A stretch of DNA of 64,000 nt from Anodontia alba (lineage: Eukaryota > Mollusca > Bivalvia > Lucinida > Lucinidae), in assembly GCA_964016985.1 (NCBI GenBank), contig OZ024826.1, positions 47,402,478 through 47,466,477 of the forward strand. The letters are read 5' to 3'. The notes under the pieces are model-generated. The model was not told where the DNA came from and did not search any database. It saw only the letters and a list, made by a program, of their open reading frames with translations. Both the position numbers and the translations under genes were made by a program. Shown piece after piece: positions 1-12,200 of this stretch (position 1 is the stretch's first letter; each line of letters starts with the position of its first letter).

Positions 1-62
1 GCTGCTCAGGCTTGTCCGTCCAAACTTTTTGGGTAAATACAATGTCTTGTTCTTATATCCAG

Positions 63-236
63 TGAGTTGTTTGGAGCAGAAGATCAGGACTACAGGTCAG
101 CTGACCAGAAAGGTCTTCCAATGAAGTCTCCGAGTTGTAAAGGTTGGGACAAGTACAAAGCAGATCACCAGGAAGAGTTCTCTCATGACATAGAGCTGAA
201 GAGGCAGAGGTCCGAACAGATGGATGTTGACAAAAA
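63..236 (+). CDS. PCF11: PCF11 exon a (first in window)
   Basis: The acceptor is the AG at 61-62 and the donor GTAAGG starts at 237. One base completes a codon begun upstream, then 57 codons, then two bases. The peptide starts ELFGAEDQDYR and is rich in charged residues. The frame joins cleanly to the next exon. The short length and open upstream phase show the gene starts before the window. Confidence 0.8.
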
Positions 237-3200
237 GTAAGGGATAAGTTCCATAGCTGTAGATAAGAGAGTATCCAAATATCTTTTTCTTATTTCACCA
301 TGACAGCAAGTTGTGGATAGTCATTAGAAGCATCTCAGTGAGGTGCTTCTAATGAGTACCCATAACATGTGGTCATGGAGAAACCTGCAGGCCTCAGTGG
401 CTTAGTCGGATGTGCGTTCAACTGGTGATCAGGAGGTCACGGGTTTTATCCTCGCCGGGTCCAGCAACATTCTTCCGCAGAGACTGATCATGAAATTTTC
501 TATGCTCATCTCCCTTCCGCTGATTCAAGAAAAGCAGGTGTCTATTTCTGGCTAAAGAATGTGCAAAAATACTGGTTAATCACTTAGAGGACTAAGCTTG
601 CCCAGGAAAAGTATGGTTAGGTAAACTGACTGGCTTGACACAACCCATATGGGTAACTGGGCCATAAAACCTCAACTCAGTCAATCAAACAAAACCATGA
701 AGAAACCAGAAAAAATAACTCAGCAACTTATCTGAAGACACGACTTATCCATCCAGTTCTTCGGATATTTTGACAGCTTGCACTTAGAAAAAAAATTAAT
801 CTAGGATTTTTTTGTTTCATTATTACACTATTCATTTATTCCTTTCCATGGACCCCAATTTTTATACCCTGCCACACATTAGTGGCAGGGTATTATGGTA
901 TCATGTTAGCTGTCTGTGTGTCCATCTGGACAAATGTATACTTGTGTGTTTTAAAATTATGGTCACCTCAGTATATTTCAATGGGATTTATTCCATAGAC
1001 ACACAAGCTGACTGACTTGCATGTCGAAAATTTCGTACAAAGTAACCAGTTGTGTCTAATTTTCGACACACAATGGTACTTTGCACGTATTCTCTCCAGT
1101 TGTCAGTTTCTGGCAAAAGAATGTGCACAGTACTGGTTAACCGCTTAGAGGACTAAGCCTGCCCCGTAAACGTGGTTTATGCATTGACATTGTGGAGATC
1201 AGGTTTGGGATTACTAATAGTCAAATTTTGACAGTTATCTGCCAGCGACATGTCTAGATTTTCGTTTCCGTACGATAACGTTGGTAAATGTCAGTGGATT
1301 TTCACCAAACTTGCTATGTTCATTGATATTGTAGAGATCAGGGCCCAGTTGTTCAAAGCTAAAGATGTCGTTAGTTAATGATTCATTAAAATTTACATCG
1401 AGTGATACGCAAATATGCTGAAATTTTTTGCTGAAAAAATGTGAGTAGCTTTTATCAGAATATTGTGTATTGAATCCGCTAAAACAGTTAACGAAATGGC
1501 CCTTAACGAGCTCGTTAAGCTAACAACGCTTTGAACAACTGGGCCCTGCTTTGGGAATGCTAATGGGCAAATGTCATTAATTTTGACAGAGTCTCTGCCC
1601 TGGATATGATACTGGCAGGGTATTATCATTTCACGTTTTTATTTTGTGTGACATCAGGCGGTCCTATGGATTTTGTGAAGACATCATAGCACTAGTTAAG
1701 GTGCTTTTTTCAATCCAAAAGTATTGATATTTTTCTTATTTCTCCACAAAAACATATGTTGTGGGTACTCATTAGAAGCGCCTCACTGAGGCACTTTTAA
1801 TGAGTACCCACAACATATGTTTTCATGGAGAAATAAGAAAAATATTTACCGGATACCCACCCTTATCTAGACATTGTATTATTAGGTGCTGGAATGACTA
1901 AATATTGAGTCACGTCCCTACCTATCTTAGATCCTTTAAGTCTTTTAAACTGTGTTGATTTGAATTTAAATTATGTTGTTGTTTTTTTTTATGTATAAAT
2001 TTCTGCTTAGCAGCAAACATTGTAGACCCTGAACAGACTGCTGCAACTGCTTTTTAAGAGCAGTCTGATCTGGGTCTGATCTTGTAAACTGTGTTTGTTT
2101 GCCTATAAATTCATGTGTACAGACCCTGATCAGACTGATCTGGGTCTACACTGTTTGCTCAGGGAAAGCCTGTCCCAATACCATAAAAATTCCAATAAAC
2201 TCCCATGCTCTAATAAATGCCTATTCCCTCAATTTAGGCCTGAAAATCGGTGTGTTTTTTTTTTTTCTCAGAAATACCAGCCTCTAATAAATACCTACCA
2301 GTCAGTTTAAAAAAAAAAATTGCTACTGCCTCATGCAATTAGTTTCCGATTCTTCTGTCTAGTAATCGAACAAACAAGTCCCTTTTTATCTCTTGGTCCA
2401 AATAAATGATATGACCGTGGGATTTTTAGTCCTCTGTCAGGTACTACAATTCTCCTGGATCAATATAGTGGTCATCGGGAGGAAGTTTTCCTACAGTTCT
2501 CGAAGACTGTATCCTCTAATAAATACCCACCTCACTCTTTATGAAGGAGACTGATTCTAATAAATGCACAGGCGATAATTAGAATTTTTACAGTATATAG
2601 AGTTCAGAATAAAAGATTTTTATTTTTTGTGTTCAAAACAGGCAGCCAGAGGATCTACAAGACACTGACTACAGAATCCATCGGCAACCTTCCTGGCCAG
2701 CACAGACAGACGATAATGTTAGAAGACAAAGTACAGAAGAATTGAACCTGCCTCTTGATGAAATAATTATACAGGCCCGTAAACAACTTCAGGAGGGCAA
2801 TATAAGTGAGGAACAGTTTCAGGAAGTCCTTCAGCAGCTGGGAGAACTCAGGAAGATACAGTCGCAACAAGAAATGATTCGAAGATTGTCTGAAGATCAG
2901 CAGAAGATACAGGCGCAGCTAGAAGCAATTCAGAGACTCTCGGAAGAGCAGCAGAAGATACAAGAACAGCAGGAAGCAAACCAAAGACTCTCTGAAGAGC
3001 AACAGAAAGCTCAAGTGCCAAGTCCAATCAAGCCAGCTGTAGATGAAGATATCAGAAATATGTCACCACGCAAAACAGAGTTTCCTCCAGACAGTGACCT
3101 TAGACAAACATCTCCAATACACACTCCAGATGTACAAATATTACCTCCTGATGTGGATAATATGGGGAAACCGCAAGCTAATCAGCCAAACAGGCTTCAG

Positions 3201-6200
3201 GAGAGCAGAGAGAAAGTTTCACCAGAAAAGTTGAATGTTGAAGGGCATAAGAAAGAAGGAGTCGTAAAAGAAGGATCACCTCATAAGCAGATTCATAAAA
3301 GTGTTCCTGAGTTTGAGAGGCAAGGGCCACTACACAATCTTTATCCAGATTTACCAAGAGGTCTGCCAGACAGCAGAGGGCCACTATTACCACCACCACA
3401 AAATGAGCTACCTCCAGGACATCCAGCTTATAGAGGTCCTCATCCAGGACAATTCAGAGGTCCAGATGACCGAGGACTATTAAGAGATCCCAATTTGCCT
3501 ATTCCTAATGAACTTGTACATGGGGAAAACAGGGATGGGCCTACAACTGGTGAGGGGAATCATCCAGAGGTTGGTATGGGAAGATTACCTGTGGTTGGTA
3601 GAAATGAAAGCATTGAAGAGTACACTGACGAACGCCCAGATTTTATGGGATTACGTCAAGATACAGAGATTCCTCCAGGACATTTCATTGATGAAAAACG
3701 GATGAGGGATGGTCCAGTAGATGGAACTAGACCTAGAAGAGATCTGGAGCCTTTCACTGGACCAAGAGACAGGGAAGATATGGATCATCCTGATATGGTA
3801 CCTTTTGGACCACCAAGGAGAAATGTTGGCCCTCCACTTGATCATTTAATGGGTCATCCTGATAGCATTGAATCTACTACAGAAAGGAGAGCTTCACCTG
3901 ACATAAGGGATTATGGATACAGAGAGGGACATGATTATGGTCCTGTAGACAGAATTGATGTTAGATATCCAGAAAGGAGAAGTCATGATATAGGGCCTCC
4001 TGAAAGAAGAGGTCATGGACCTCCAGATAGAATAGAAATGGGACCACCTGAGAGAAGAAATTTTGGACCTCCTGACACAAGAAGAATGGGTCCACCTGAT
4101 GGTAGAGATCTTGGACCTTGTGACAGAATAAGAATGGGCCCCGCAGATAGAAGAGATGGACACTCAGATAGATGGGACATGGGACTCTCTGACAGGAGAG
4201 ACCATGACCCTCCAGACAGCTGGGGACCACCAGATAGAAGAGATATAGGACCTCCTAACAGAAGAGATAATAGATCAGTCGACAGAACTGAAATGGGATT
4301 TCCTGACAGAAATGATGTGATTCACGCAGAAAGAAGAGACAGGGAAACTCCTTACAGGAGAGATCATGGGCCTCCAGATGGAAGAGACTTCGGGCCATTA
4401 GGAGAAAGGGACTTGGGACATCCAAACAGAACAGACATGGGCCCACCTGACAGAAGAGACTTTGGTCCAACAGACAGAAGGGATATGGGTCACCATGACA
4501 GAGGAGATTTTGGGCCCCCACACAGGAGAGACGTGGGACATCCTGACAGAAGAGATCTTGGGCCACCAGACAGAAAGGATGTGGGACGTCCTGATAGAAG
4601 AGATTTTGGACCACCAGGCAGAAGGGATAAAGGATCCCATGATTTAAGAGATCATGGACCTCCTGATCGAAGGGGTATGAGACCTTCTGACAGAAGAGAT
4701 CCAGGACATACTGATTGGAAAGGGTTTGGACCCCCAGACGTGGACAAAGTACCTCCTGAATTTAGAGATCATGGACTGCCTGATAGAAGGTCTGATAGAA
4801 GAATTCATGTCCCTTCAGATAGAGGAGATGAGGAATTTTCAGATAAGAAAGTTCATGGATCTATAGATAGGAAGGAGACGGGTCCTCATGGTCGGAGAAG
4901 GGGTAATGTACATCCAGAAAGTGAATCTCAAGAAAGAAGAGATCATGGTCATCCAGATAAAAGATTGCATGGACCCCCAGGAATGAGAGACCATGGACCA
5001 CAAAACAGAGAAGATACTGGATTTACTGATGGGCAGGGACCTGCAGGGCCATTGCATGAGGGAACTCCACTAGTTGATGAAGTCAGAGGACCAAGAAGGC
5101 CAGAAGAAAATGTTGCTCCCGACTTGGATTTTGCCCCAAATCAAGAAGGCAGGCCAGAACCGTCCAATAGTGAAAGGTCACCGCAGCATGATGCCAGAAC
5201 CAAACAAGGGAGACAGAGTCCACATGAAAGTGTAGACCAGTCTTTGGATGGTGTATCACATAGTAGAGATCTGAAAAATGTTACCAAGCATAATGTTACA
5301 GAACCCAAAAAGGTGACTAAAGGGCCAAGTATCAAAAAGCATATCCCAGCACTCTTAGATATGGATGTCAAACCTCCACCAGAGTTAGCAAAGAAGAAAG
5401 AACGTAAAGAAGAACTGGATGTAGACCCAAATACTGGTCTTCCTCCATGGCAGCCTGTGGAAAAGAAACAGGGTCGACGCAAGAAAAAAGAAAGAGAACG
5501 ACCTCATAGTCCACCTGATAATAAACCTCCGTCTAAGAATAAGAGAGATCATCCTCCAGCAGAACCTCGTGATGAGCATCATCCACCAAAACATAATGAG
5601 CCTAGGCATGTTGAGGAATTAGATCATGATTGGAGAGCTGCACCGCTTGATGGAAAAATACATCCAAATAGAAGAGATGGTCCGCTATTGGCTGGTCCAA
5701 ATATTGGCCCATCAGAAGAAATGAGACCTCCAAACAGAAGAGATGGTCAACCAATCATGGGTCTCGATAATGGTCCACCTGAAGGAATGAGACATCCAAA
5801 CAGAATAGATGGGCCACCTATGATAAATCCAGATATTAATCCACCTGAAGGAATGAGACATCCAAATAGAAGAGATGGTCCATTATTGAGGACTCCAGAT
5901 ATTGGTCCACCTGAAGAAATAAGAGATAGAGAGAGATGGGATGGTCCACCGTTAATGAGACCAGATGGACCTAGACCTCCTTTTGCATCAGGACCTCATG
6001 GTCCACCAGTACCACATGATCATATGGTAAAAGGTCCAGTTGAACCTCCTCCATCAGGAATGGGTGGCCCTGATATGAATAGGCCGGGAGTAGGGGAAGA
6101 TCAGCGATGGACTAGTTTTGCTAACATGGGTCCAGAAATCAGTGAAGAAGTAGTAATAGGAACAAGAAACTATGCTATTAAACTAGGTGATTGTCCTAGA

Positions 6201-9200
6201 AGTATCAGATTCTTTAAAGATATGATAGAAGTTTATGCTGATCCATCTAAGCGTGGCATTGTTGTAGATGGAAATCTGTTATATAAATTTGGAGAAAGAG
6301 TGAAAGATGTGGACATAAGAGGACGAGCTGTTAAAATATTCTATCATGGAAAACCTGTAAATTTGTGGATTGATGGACAAAATTATGAAGTTCGTGTTGA
6401 TGCTCCACCAAGGAATATTGAAATAAATGGAAAAAGTCATAAAATACAGATTGATGGCAGAGATATGATGATTCTCATTGACAAGAGTGAAAAGGGCATA
6501 TATGGTGGGCCACCTAGATTCATATACATTGATGAAGACAGAATGGAGTTAAGGTTTGATCCACCACCAAGACACATCTTGATTGATGGAAAATTATGTG
6601 AACTGATGCTTGGTATGAAAAGGCCATGTGTAAACATAGAGGGTAAATTACATGGTATAAGGTTTGATGGTCCTCCAAGAGATATAGTAATTGATGATCA
6701 GGTATTTCAAATACATACAGACAGAGCTGTAAAAGTTAAAGCTGCCAACAGGTTTTACTTCATAGCTTTAGGTGGACCTTGTCATGAACTGATTATAGAT
6801 GGTAAATGGTATGAACTAAAATTTGATGAACCTCCAAAGGAGATAAATGTTGGAAGCAGAATTTTAAGGGTTCATATTCCAGGAAAACCACCAGAAGTGA
6901 AAATATTGCCAGAAATTGAGCGAGTTATGCCGGGAGCTCCGCCTATGCCAATGGGCAATATTATAATTGGTCCAGGGCCTCTACGACCACCTAGACCTGG
7001 AATGGAACCAATGATGAGGCCTCCTCTGGGACCACCTGAAGGACCTCCTTTGAGACCAATGGGGCCAAATGAGAGACTGCCATTCCCAATGGGTCCAAGA
7101 CCAGATATGATGCCTTTGAGACCAGAAATGGCTCCACCTGGAAATGGTGTTTTTGGTGTCCCTGGAGGACTGATGCCAGGCCCACAGCAGATGATACCAC
7201 CATTCGAAATGCCAACTAGTCAAGCACCCATGAGACCGATCCAACCACGGCCACCAGTTTCAATGGGTAAGTTGATCTTTATATATTTTAAGAGGGCTGG
7301 ATACAGTTGGCAGATTTTATGCCATTTTTAAAGGTGAAAACTTTTGTGACTGCATGTTCTTCTGCACACCAATCCCCCTGTTAAAAGGGGGTCCACTCTA
7401 AAAGGAAAGAATGTGCTTCCTGTGGAAGCCAATTCTTTCCTTTTTGAGTAGACTCCTTTTAATAAGAGGCCCCTTTTAACAAAGGAGGCATAATTTTAGC
7501 AGTTACCTGACTGTCCTCCCGGAGTGTATATCCATTCACTTAATATCATTACTGAAGAGAAAAAAAAGATATATATTATTTAATGATAAATATATTATTA
7601 TATACATGTAGAAAACCAGCATCCATTGATCCTAAATAGATTCTAAAAGGAATCCTAATTTGGTCTAGTCTGTCTCTCTGTCTCTCTCTCTCTCTCTCAG
7701 AAATGGAAGCTTACATGTTACTGTATCACAGTGGGGCAAGGGTATCTGATAATTATAGTCGTCCAAAACAAAAACGCATACACACATTAATTATATGCAT
7801 GTATAATTGATGTGATTGAGTTTTTATCTGCACTGTGTCAAGCAAACAAGTGCACACACCCACACAAAATTATAGGCATGTACATGTATTTGATGTGATT
7901 CTTTGAGTTTTTATCGGGCACATCAAGCAGAATAGTGCCTTCAAGCATGCAAAATGTGTGGATTCACATTATCCTGCACATGCACAAAGTCACATCTGGG
8001 CATGTATTCTCCAATGATTCTGTTTTTGGACAGTGAAAGCACTGTTCGCACATGCCCGAAGACACGTTTTCACATGGCACAGCCCATCTGATATTGCTTG
8101 CTTTCTATTCTAGGAGTTCCCACTTCAGGAATGCCAAATCCATTATCTGCTTTATTTGGAAACCTACCTCAGCCCAATCAGGCTCCAGGATCTGCCCCTC
8201 CTGCTCCTCAGGGAGGTCCATCTTTGGATATCAATACACTTCTCACAAAACTCATTGCGACTGGTATTATCAAGAAGGAGCCAGAACAGGCCACCACTGT
8301 CACGCCACCTGGTGAAACAAGTACAGATGTTAGTGTTGAAGATAAGAAAGAGGAGCCAAAGGGAATTAAACCACTGGAGTTGATGAATATTAGGAAAAAG
8401 GTAACATTTTGAACTAATGATTTATTTTCAATTTCAAGGTAAAAAAAAAACAACTGATAAATGATTTTGAAGCTTTAACCCTGGTCATGCTGAATCTGAA
8501 TATACCCTGCCTTTGCAAACAGTGTAGCTCCAGATCATTTGGCTTTTGAAGAAGCCAACTGATCTGGATCTGCACTGTTTGTCATTAAAAATGAATTTCA
8601 GTCAACAACCAGGGTCAAGCAATCTGATTGGCTGAAAATTAGAAGTGGGCGTGGTATCTGAATTTATAATGCAGGCAATCTGAATGGCTGAAAATTAGAA
8701 GTGGGTGTGGCATCTTAATTTATTCAGCAGGGCAAGGTTAATAGTGGAATTCTCTTGTTTGCCAGATAGTTTCATTAGCAGATACGAGGGTCCTGCAAAA
8801 AGGTTTTGTCACTGGTTTCGGATAACTTCAGTGCTACGTTTTATCAAACATATTTTTATCACAAACCTTCAAAGTATTCCCCTTTTACTGAAACACATTT
8901 TTGTAACCGTTTTACCCAGTCGCGAAAAGCAGATAAATAGTCTTCTTTTGGTATCCTTTGTAGACACTGATGCAGACATATACTTATTTCCAGAAAGCAT
9001 TTTCTTAAGCCTTGGAAATAAAAAGAAGTCACAGGGACTCAGGTCAGGTGAATAAGGTGGATGGTTTAAAACTTTCACCTTTTCAGAAGCCAAAAAAGAC
9101 TAACAACCTCACACTTATGAGAGGAGGCGTTGTCATGTAAAAGGTGGACTCCTGACCATCTTTTGCTTGGTCGTTCTGCTTCATGTTCCAATGTAACAAG

Positions 9201-12200
9201 TAAATTGGTCAGTGTATATGACTGCATCTATTTCAATTTGAAATAACTAGGTCAGTTGGAAAGCAATTTGCACGAAATAAACGGGTATCGTCAGCTATTC
9301 AATACACCATTCGAGTGCAGTGAAGCATTTTAAAATATACCTGGGATAAAACTGAGGAAGCCTATTAGTGACAGAACTTTTTGCAGGACCTCATATTAAT
9401 TCTGGAAGAATTTGATTTATGATATTTGCCCAAAATATTTAGACACTTAAGCTTCTTACCATACTTGTCTTAACACTTTGCATGCTTGGAAAACATTTCA
9501 GCAGACAACATTTTGAAGTCGAGGTGCTTCTAATAAGTACTCACAACATACGCTTTTATGGAGAACTGGAGAAAATTGTTCTCGAATTAACCCTTAAAGC
9601 GCCAGTCACAACTGCAGCAGACGACAGTTTTTTTTATTTTTAGCTCGCCTGTACGAAGTACAAGGAGAGCTATTGTAGTCACCCCGGTCGTCCACGTTTG
9701 CGTTTGCATTTGCGTTTGCGTTTGCGTTCTCGTCACACTGCGTTAAAAGTTTTTCAAATGCTTATATCTCAACAGTCACTCCTCACAGAGGCATCAAATT
9801 TGGAACTTAGGTACCTTGGAGGGTCTTCTGAGATTCCAAGAGAATAAACCCCGGGGTTCATGCCCCTGGGTGGGGCTAGGGGTCAGAATCTAGGACACCT
9901 TTGTAATACTGTGTTGAAGTTTTTCAAATTCTTATATCTTGACTTTCACTCCTCATAGAGCATTCATATTTAGAAAATGGGTACCTGGACGAGTCTTCTG
10001 AGATTCCAAAAGAACATACCCCTGGGTTCATACCTCAGGGTGGGCCTTGGGGTGGGGCTAGGGGTCAAAATCTAGGACACATTTGTAAAATCTTATATGC
10101 CTACAGGTTATAGACACAACTGGTTATACATCAGCTAACTATGTGACATCGGTTTAAGTGTAAGAGAGTGAAGGTCATGGTGACCTACATTTTACGGTCC
10201 AGGTCACCTAGATTTCACGGTCCGGTGATTTTGCCTTATATCTTGAATACTATTTGTTGGATAAATGTCACACCTGGGATATTACTTCGATGTGACCCAA
10301 TGAATGACCACTTACTATATCTAGGTCATTGTGACCTATATTTCATGGTTCAGTGATTTTGCCTTATATCTTGAATATTATTTGTTGGTTAAATGTCACA
10401 CCTGGGATATTACTTCCATGTGACCCAATGAATGACCACTTACTATATCTAGGTCATTGTGACCTATATTTCATGGTTCAGTGATTTTGCCTTATATCTT
10501 GAATACTATTTGTTGGATAAATGTCACACCTGGGATATTAGTTCCATGTGACCCAATGAATGACCACTTACTATATCTAGGCCATTGTGACCTATATTTC
10601 ATGGTTCAGTGATTTTGCCTTATATCTTGAATACTATTTGTTGGATAAATGTCACACCTGGGATATTACTTCGATGTGACCCAATGAATGACCACTTACT
10701 ATATCTAGGTCATTGTGACCTATATTTCATGGTTCAGTGATTTTGCCTTATATCTTGAATACTGTTTGTTGGATAAATGTCACACCTGGTATATTAGTTC
10801 CTTGTGACCCGATTATTGACGTCAAAATATATCTTTGTTGGTGTGACCTATATTTCATGGTTCAGTGATTTTGCCTTATATCTTGAATACTATTTGTTGG
10901 ATAAATGTCACACCTGGGATATTAGTTCCATGTGACCCAATGAATGACCACTTACTATATCTAGGTCATTATGACCTATATTTCATGCTTCAGTGATTTT
11001 GCCTTTTATTTTTATTACTATTTCATGGAGAATTGTCATACCTGGATTATTATATCTATGTGACAAAATGATTTACATACAAATACATCTAGGTCAGGGT
11101 GACCTATATTATATGGTTGAATGATTTCGCCATATAACTTGAAAATTATTTCATAGATTATTTCATTTTGATTTTCTTAATGATAAAAATGTTACAATAT
11201 AAAATGTACCCAGCAGGCGAGCTACGCTGTCCTACGACAGCTCTTGTTAATTTATTTTTTTTTTCAATTTTCATAGAAAACAAGTCTTGAAATTTCATGT
11301 GAATTGGCAGAAGATTCACATGCAATGTCAAGACTTTTTTTCTCGGAAAAATAATAAAAAAAATTTTTTAATGTTGTCTGCTACAAATTTTGCTTGGCGC
11401 TTTAAGGGTTAAAATGCGCCTTCTTAACAACTCTGCTGTTTTCTGTAAAGAGCTTCCTGTCATGTTTTGAAATACAATATTTCCTTTGATTTCCAGACAA
11501 CGAAACAGACGCTTGAAGATGTTCCAGATATGACAGAGATGAACATCAGCCAGATGAAAGAGTAAGTTTTACCTTCAGTTCAAAGTTCGGAAATAATTCT
11601 ATTTTGAAACATCCTTGCGGCGGAGCAGGTTAGCCCGACTGAGTGCGGATCACAGAGTCTGGGTTTGAATCCTGCTTGTGTGGAATTCATCTCGTGACTC
11701 CATGGCACTTCACTTCAGTGCACAGAATCATAATTACCTTTCATTATCTCATTATTGTTGCGGCTGCTTTAGCAAGCAGGACACAGGGATCATTGTGCAG
11801 CGTAGTCTACATTGACATTGGCATCATCCTTGTTGTGATTAGTGTCAGCAGTGTTAAGTCTGTGCCTTAAGCTGCCTTTATCATACACCAAGGCTTCTAG
11901 GCTAATGAAATTTCATACACACATCTGCCGTGGTTATAAAACTTTTTTCATGCTCAACTCAGCAGAGCATGAATTTTTTCATGCTTATAAATATCAAATA
12001 ACTAATTGCAAACTCTTTCTTGCTAAACATAGCTGAGCATGAAAATTTCTCTGCTAATAAATATGAAAATGCCAACTATTGTTGGCATTTTCATATTTAT
12101 AAGCAGAGAAAATTTCATGCTCAGCTGAGTTGAGCATGAAAAAAGTTTTATAACCTCGGGGCCTGACCTTAACATTTAATACTCTGGGTAAAGTTTTCCA

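Larger units (their letters stand above)
867..1627. mobile_element. Helentron/pearl-like element with terminal hairpin
   Basis: Begins with the hairpin ACCCTGCCAC-n-GTGGCAGGGT (about 869-893), followed by a microsatellite-like segment, and ends near GGCAGGGTATTATC (1613-1627). The layout matches other hairpin-ended elements in the window. It holds a SINE-A fragment (1084-1175) and an H2 MITE (1341-1546). Confidence 0.45.
9587..11412. mobile_element. T4-type TTAA MITE split by a satellite-bearing element
   Basis: Ends are TTAACCCTTAAAGCGCC (9587) and GGCGCTTTAAGGGTTAA (ending 11412). Inside each end lie GCAGCAGACGACA and TGTTGTCTGCTAC. A pearl-like element (9641-11251) sits in the left arm T-rich stretch. 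CCCTT next to TTAA fits piggyBac-like ends. Confidence 0.8.

Noticed and set aside
2095..2310. 71-codon open frame before the large PCF11 exon
   Set aside because: Built on a GATCAGACTG-type palindrome with a T run; no splice signals or conservation.
7267..7331. Extension of the large PCF11 exon to the stop at 7331
   Set aside because: A consensus GTAAGT at 7267 and an in-frame exon at 8114 leading to the zinc fingers show this is intron.
10160..11115. Regularly spaced repeats that could suggest a CRISPR array
   Set aside because: Monomers are 128 bp, contiguous and without spacers, and the genome is animal.
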